A DNA stretch of 43,878 bases from Enterococcus lacertideformus. Its GTDB lineage: Bacteria; Bacillota; Bacilli; Lactobacillales; Enterococcaceae. Where the stretch lies: assembly GCA_015680865.1 (NCBI GenBank), contig JADAKE010000001.1:1-43878 (forward strand). The letters run 5' to 3'. The translations under genes and the position numbers were made by a program. This document shows positions 40,610 to 43,878 of the stretch, one piece after another; within the stretch, counting starts at the first letter, position 1, and every line of letters begins with the position of its first letter. The notes beneath the pieces were generated by a model. It was not told the DNA's origin and did no database searches. It saw only the letters and a program-made list of their open reading frames with translations.

Positions 40610-42505
40610 GTGAATCATTACCAAGCAGATGCCTATGACGTGGTCGTTGTTGGTGCTGGACATGCTGGATCAGAAGCCGCACTAGCAGCAGCTAGAATGG
40701 GCGCCAAAACACTATTATTGACAATCAATTTAGACATGGTGGCTTTTATGCCTTGTAATCCTTCAGTAGGGGGGCCAGCAAAAGGTGTTGTTGTTCGAGA
40801 AATTGATGCGCTCGGTGGAGAAATGGGTAAAAACATAGATAAAACATACATTCAAATGAGAATGTTAAATACTGGTAAGGGACCAGCTGTGCGTGCATTA
40901 AGAGCGCAAGCGGACAAACATGCTTATTCGACAGAAATGAAACATACCATTGAAAAAGAAACTAATCTGACGCTTCGTCAAGGAATCGTCGAAGAATTAA
41001 TTGTTGAAGATGGCATTTGTCAAGGGGTAGTAACGTCAACTGGCGCAAGCTATCGTGCAAAAGCAGTAGTCATTACTGCAGGAACAGCTTTACGTGGGGA
41101 GATTATTATTGGTGAATTGAAATACTCTTCTGGTCCCAATAATTCACAGCCGTCTGTTGGATTAGCAAACAACTTGAAGGAATTAGGATTTGCCATTGAT
41201 CGCTTTAAGACAGGCACACCTCCTCGGGTAAAATCAAGCACTATTGATTACTCAGTAACCGAAGAACAACCTGGTGACATCGAACCAAATCACTTCAGTT
41301 TCAGTACACCAGATAGCGCGTATAATTTAGAACAAGAATCTTGTTGGTTGACTTATACAGGTGAGGCAACTCATCAAATCATTCGTGATAATTTACACCG
41401 TGCGCCAATGTTTACAGTAATTGTTGAAGGGGTAGGCGCTCGATATTGCCCGTCAATTGAAGATAAAATTGTTCGCTTTGCGGACAAACTACGTCATCAA
41501 TTGTTCCTAGAGCCAGAAGGATTGCATACAGAAGAAGTATACGTGCAAGGTCTATCTACTTCACTGCCGGAAAATGTTCAAGTTGATATGCTCCATTCGA
41601 TTGCAGGATTAGAAAAAGTTGAAATGATGCGTACTGGTTATGCGATTGAATACGATGTCGTAGAACCTCATCAACTACGTCCTACACTAGAAACAAAAGT
41701 CATTGAAAATCTTTATACAGCAGGTCAAACCAATGGAACAAGTGGCTATGAAGAGGCAGCAGGCCAAGGATTGATTGCAGGAATCAATGCAGCCTTAAAA
41801 GTACAAGGAAAAGAACCACTAATCATGAAACGAAGTGATGGTTATATTGGGGTCATGATTGATGATTTAGTAACGAAAGGGACAAACGAACCTTACCGTT
41901 TACTAACTTCTCGTGCTGAGTATCGCCTATTGTTACGTCACGATAATGCTGACTTACGTTTGACTGAAATGGGACATCAGGTTGGGTTAGTCAAAGAAGA
42001 GCAATACAATGCTTATGTGAAAAAGAAAACCGCAGTCGAAGCTGAATTGAAACGTTTGATGAATGTACGTATCAAACCAACCGAAGAAGTGCAAGCATTC
42101 TTGGCGCAAATCAATGCTGCACCATTAAAAGATGGCGTATTAGCCAGTGACTTTTTGAGACGTCCAGAAATCAGCTATAATGATTTATTGAAGTTTATTC
42201 CAGAAAATGAAGAATTGACCGCCAAAGAAATCGAACAAGTGGAAATTCAAATCAAATATGAGGGCTATATTAAAAAAGCTCTTGAAAAGGTAGAAAAGCT
42301 CAAACGCATGGAAGCAAAAAAAATACCAGAAAATATCGATTATGCGGCAATCAATGGTCTAGCAACAGAAGCGAAACAAAAATTACAAAAAATTCGTCCA
42401 GAAACAATTGCCCAAGCAAGCCGTATTAGTGGCGTAAATCCTGCTGATTTAAGTATTCTAATGGTCTACATCGAACAAGGGAAGATTGCGAAAATTCAAG
42501 CTTAA
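40610..42505 (+). CDS. mnmG: tRNA uridine-5-carboxymethylaminomethyl modification enzyme MnmG
   Basis: MnmG is the FAD-dependent partner of MnmE. The 631-residue protein starts with GTG behind AAAGGAGG. It has the FAD-binding [20 protein letters not shown], the family signature [17 protein letters not shown], the second signature [10 protein letters not shown] near residue 385, and the C-terminal helical MnmE-binding region ([18 protein letters not shown]). Complete and of normal length. In many Firmicutes rsmG follows; here the next sequence is mobile-element debris. Confidence 0.98.
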   Translation: MNHYQADAYDVVVVGAGHAGSEAALAAARMGAKTLLLTINLDMVAFMPCNPSVGGPAKGVVVREIDALGGEMGKNIDKTYIQMRMLNTGKGPAVRALRAQADKHAYSTEMKHTIEKETNLTLRQGIVEELIVEDGICQGVVTSTGASYRAKAVVITAGTALRGEIIIGELKYSSGPNNSQPSVGLANNLKELGFAIDRFKTGTPPRVKSSTIDYSVTEEQPGDIEPNHFSFSTPDSAYNLEQESCWLTYTGEATHQIIRDNLHRAPMFTVIVEGVGARYCPSIEDKIVRFADKLRHQLFLEPEGLHTEEVYVQGLSTSLPENVQVDMLHSIAGLEKVEMMRTGYAIEYDVVEPHQLRPTLETKVIENLYTAGQTNGTSGYEEAAGQGLIAGINAALKVQGKEPLIMKRSDGYIGVMIDDLVTKGTNEPYRLLTSRAEYRLLLRHDNADLRLTEMGHQVGLVKEEQYNAYVKKKTAVEAELKRLMNVRIKPTEEVQAFLAQINAAPLKDGVLASDFLRRPEISYNDLLKFIPENEELTAKEIEQVEIQIKYEGYIKKALEKVEKLKRMEAKKIPENIDYAAINGLATEAKQKLQKIRPETIAQASRISGVNPADLSILMVYIEQGKIAKIQA

Positions 42506-42585
42506 CTCCTTGGTACGTACAACTTTTTATTTTATGTGAAACATGATAAAAATTTTTTGAATGCTTTTGCTAGAAGTATATGATT

Positions 42586-43045
42586 CTAAAAAGCCATGTA
42601 TGAAGAAAACTTTTTTACGGTTTCATCTTGTTTTGTTTGAGTAACCATAATATAAATATTTGTAGTTACTTTAGTAGACTTATGACCTAAGCATTGTGAG
42701 ATACCTTTAATACTAGCTCCATTTTCAAAGAGTAATGAAGCATTCGTTTTTCTAAAATCATGCCCCTTAATTATTTTCATGTTAGGAAAATGTTTTTTCC
42801 CTTTTTCATTACATTATTTCAATAAAATTTGTACAAATAAGCATTATCTCAAGTTAAAACTGAGTTGCAAAAAATCACATTTTTATGGAAATCTTTTTCT
42901 CTTTTACCGAGTCGGAGTTTTTCCTGTAAAATGTGGTTTTCCATTTTTTGATAATATTCATAGTTTGTTTGTCTACTTTTATCACTTGATTAGAAGATTC
43001 TATTTTATTAACGAGATGGTTATGTGCTACACTTCTATTGATCAT
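42586..43045 (-). pseudogene. Relic of a phage/ICE-type tyrosine integrase (C-terminal half)
   Basis: The last 64 codons are open and carry the tyrosine recombinase active site: GHDFRKTNASLLFENGASIKG with the H-x-x-R pair, CLGHKSTKVTTNIY with the second His and the nucleophile Tyr. Upstream on the same strand (to about 43045) frames broken by stops still read VNKIESSNQVIKVDKQTMNI and IKKWKTTFYRKN, the usual part before the catalytic end. No RBS or N-terminal domain remains. Located 80 bases after mnmG, it marks an old integration event. Confidence 0.8.
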
Positions 43046-43062
43046 ACGTGATCATATTTGAA

Positions 43063-43260
43063 AAGGAGGAAAAATAGTTATATTAGGAGTAGTAGAGGTA
43101 ATGTCATTTTAACAAGAACCACAAGCGAAATTTCATTTGAAAAATTATTCACAAATTTAAAATGCGATTCGTAAAGTAAATGCAATGAATGAACAAATTA
43201 CTTAAGAATGAAAAGGTCGAGCATTTCAATCGTACTTAAATCAGTACCAGTAGTTAGAAG
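43063..43260 (+). pseudogene. Relic of a WXG100-family (EsxA-like) protein
   Basis: In one frame from 43161, NAIRKVNAMNEQIT is followed by TAA, Glu, TGA, then KGRAFQSYLNQYQ. WXG100 proteins read W-x-G followed by A/F-x-x-F/Y at this point. Here the hallmark Trp codon TGG is TGA (43209-43211) and Lys-Gly follows. A strong AAAAGGAGG lies at 43062-43070, and two earlier stops occur. These small helical-hairpin proteins are type VII secretion substrates or partners. Call based on pattern only. Confidence 0.5.
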
Positions 43261-43426
43261 GCAACAAGAAGAAAATGTAAGCGATATCGTAAAGTGTCAA
43301 TTAATAACTAAATAAATATGCAGGCTGTTACTCAGTGTGACCAACAAGAGGCGAATTCTTTTTTCTTTTAGTGAGAATATGCCTTTTGTAGATACTCTTT
43401 TTCTATCACTTCAGGGAGGAAAAATT

Positions 43427-43678
43427 ATGGGGAAAATTACATCCAACACAGCAGTAGCTAATAACGCGATTATAGCAGTTAAATTTGTCACGGTTAGTAA
43501 AAGTACACAGATTCCTGTTGAAAAAAGCACGGTTTCAGGATTGAGAACAGGAGTTTCTGTGAGTAATCAATTAGTATCTGATTTGGAACAATTGGTTACT
43601 TGCGTGAAAGATCAAAGTGAAAGGTTTCCTAAGTTGGCAGCCGTCAATGCTTTTAGAGCTATGCAGACAAAATTTTAG
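43427..43678 (+). CDS. Small type VII secretion substrate-like protein (SACOL2603/TIGR04197 family type)
   Basis: The 83-residue protein starts at an ATG behind AGGGAGGAAAAATT; an upstream in-frame start at 43337 has no RBS. MGKITSNTAVANNAI matches the TSNTAxAxxA opening of the SACOL2603-type small secreted proteins that precede LXG toxins in Listeria, Staphylococcus and Enterococcus. The middle keeps a KSTVSGLRTGVSVSNQLV segment like the family's TTVxGNxxA, and the end is a helix. It lacks a classical signal peptide, as expected. The C-terminus (NAFRAMQTKF) is unusual. Followed 12 bases later by a coiled-coil gene, as in such modules. Confidence 0.65.
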   Translation: MGKITSNTAVANNAIIAVKFVTVSKSTQIPVEKSTVSGLRTGVSVSNQLVSDLEQLVTCVKDQSERFPKLAAVNAFRAMQTKF

Positions 43679-43690
43679 GAGGTTAGGGAA

Positions 43691-43878
43691 ATGAGTAACG
43701 AAAACATTCTGCAAAATCAACAGAAGAGGTTAAAAGTCGAACAGCAGCAGGATAAATTATCGGAGGAAAAACGAGTGTTAGAAGGAAAGTTAGTTCAATT
43801 ACAAGAAGAACTCCAAAAAGGCTTTCGCCAGTTAGCTGAATTAAATCATGAAGGCGTACAACAAGGGTATAATGCTAC
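43691..43878 (+). CDS. Coiled-coil protein of a type VII module (partial, runs off the window)
   Basis: ATG at 43691 behind GGAGGTTAGGGAA opens a frame to the window edge (62 codons). It is a charged, Gln-rich helix (QQKRLKVEQQQDKLSEEKR, then ELQKGFRQLAELNHEG), which resembles the DUF3958-type helical proteins that follow SACOL2603-like genes and precede LXG toxins. Family assignment is from recall and position. Confidence 0.55.
   Translation, partial: MSNENILQNQQKRLKVEQQQDKLSEEKRVLEGKLVQLQEELQKGFRQLAELNHEGVQQGYNA

Noticed and set aside
42530..42545. Possible third parS (TATTTTATGTGAAACA)
   Set aside because: Three mismatches, with only the right half good.
42779..43051. 90-codon plus-strand open frame with hydrophobic stretches
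   Set aside because: It lies on the opposite strand of the integrase relic, whose fragments explain the sequence better.

Overview
The window is the chromosomal replication-origin region of a low-G+C Gram-positive bacterium. Gene order and protein sequences point to Enterococcus, most likely the E. faecium/durans/hirae/mundtii group: rpmH-rnpA-yidC-jag-mnmE-mnmG run rightward, and dnaA-dnaN-yaaA-recF-gyrB-gyrA-rpsF-ssb-rpsR-gdpP-rplI-dnaB-purA run leftward. The species is an inference from recall; no search was run. DnaA boxes flank dnaA on both sides (about 32.35-32.46 kb and 33.88-34.23 kb), so replication starts near 33-34 kb and the core genes point away from it. An exact parS site (13881-13896) and a one-mismatch copy (24401-24416) fit an origin-proximal domain.

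Layout. 1-1000: tail of an unknown protein and a decayed AAA ATPase. 1002-3717: BceAB-type peptide exporter, both genes frameshifted. 4.2-8.3 kb: two Mga/AtxA-like regulators, the second frameshifted, around a 1.2 kb gene graveyard. 8.4-13.6 kb: small membrane or exported proteins, a ZIP metal transporter, an HdeD-like protein, and two proteins with in-frame internal deletions (TMEM175-like and pyruvate oxidase). 13.8-18.2 kb: parS, a YkpA-type ABC-F protein, an intergenic repeat, DegV and PurA. 18.9-34 kb: the leftward replication and ribosomal-protein block. 34.3-36.6 kb: rpmH-rnpA-yidC-jag. 36.6-38.8 kb: an apparent small RNA, a long repeat and an unfamiliar nonsense-interrupted gene inserted between jag and mnmE. 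39.2-42.5 kb: mnmE and mnmG. 42.6 kb to the end: an integrase relic, a WXG100 relic and the start of a type VII secretion-type substrate module.

How the genes work together. The core covers initiation (DnaA, oriC), elongation (DnaN, DnaB, SSB), topology (GyrAB), repair (RecF), RNase P protein, membrane insertion (YidC, KhpB/Jag) and tRNA wobble modification (MnmE/MnmG). The flanks show heavy gene erosion: frameshifts in short homopolymers, in-frame deletions and nonsense codons at signature residues (a lipobox Cys and a WXG Trp). dnaA through gyrA are intact, which argues against uniformly poor sequence, but gdpP has three clustered homopolymer indels that need checking against reads.

The most novel candidate is the 37362-38810 gene. 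Its His-Asp-Gln-Cys layout resembles clan CE (Ulp1/YopJ-like) cysteine proteases or acetyltransferases. That is a hypothesis from motif spacing only.
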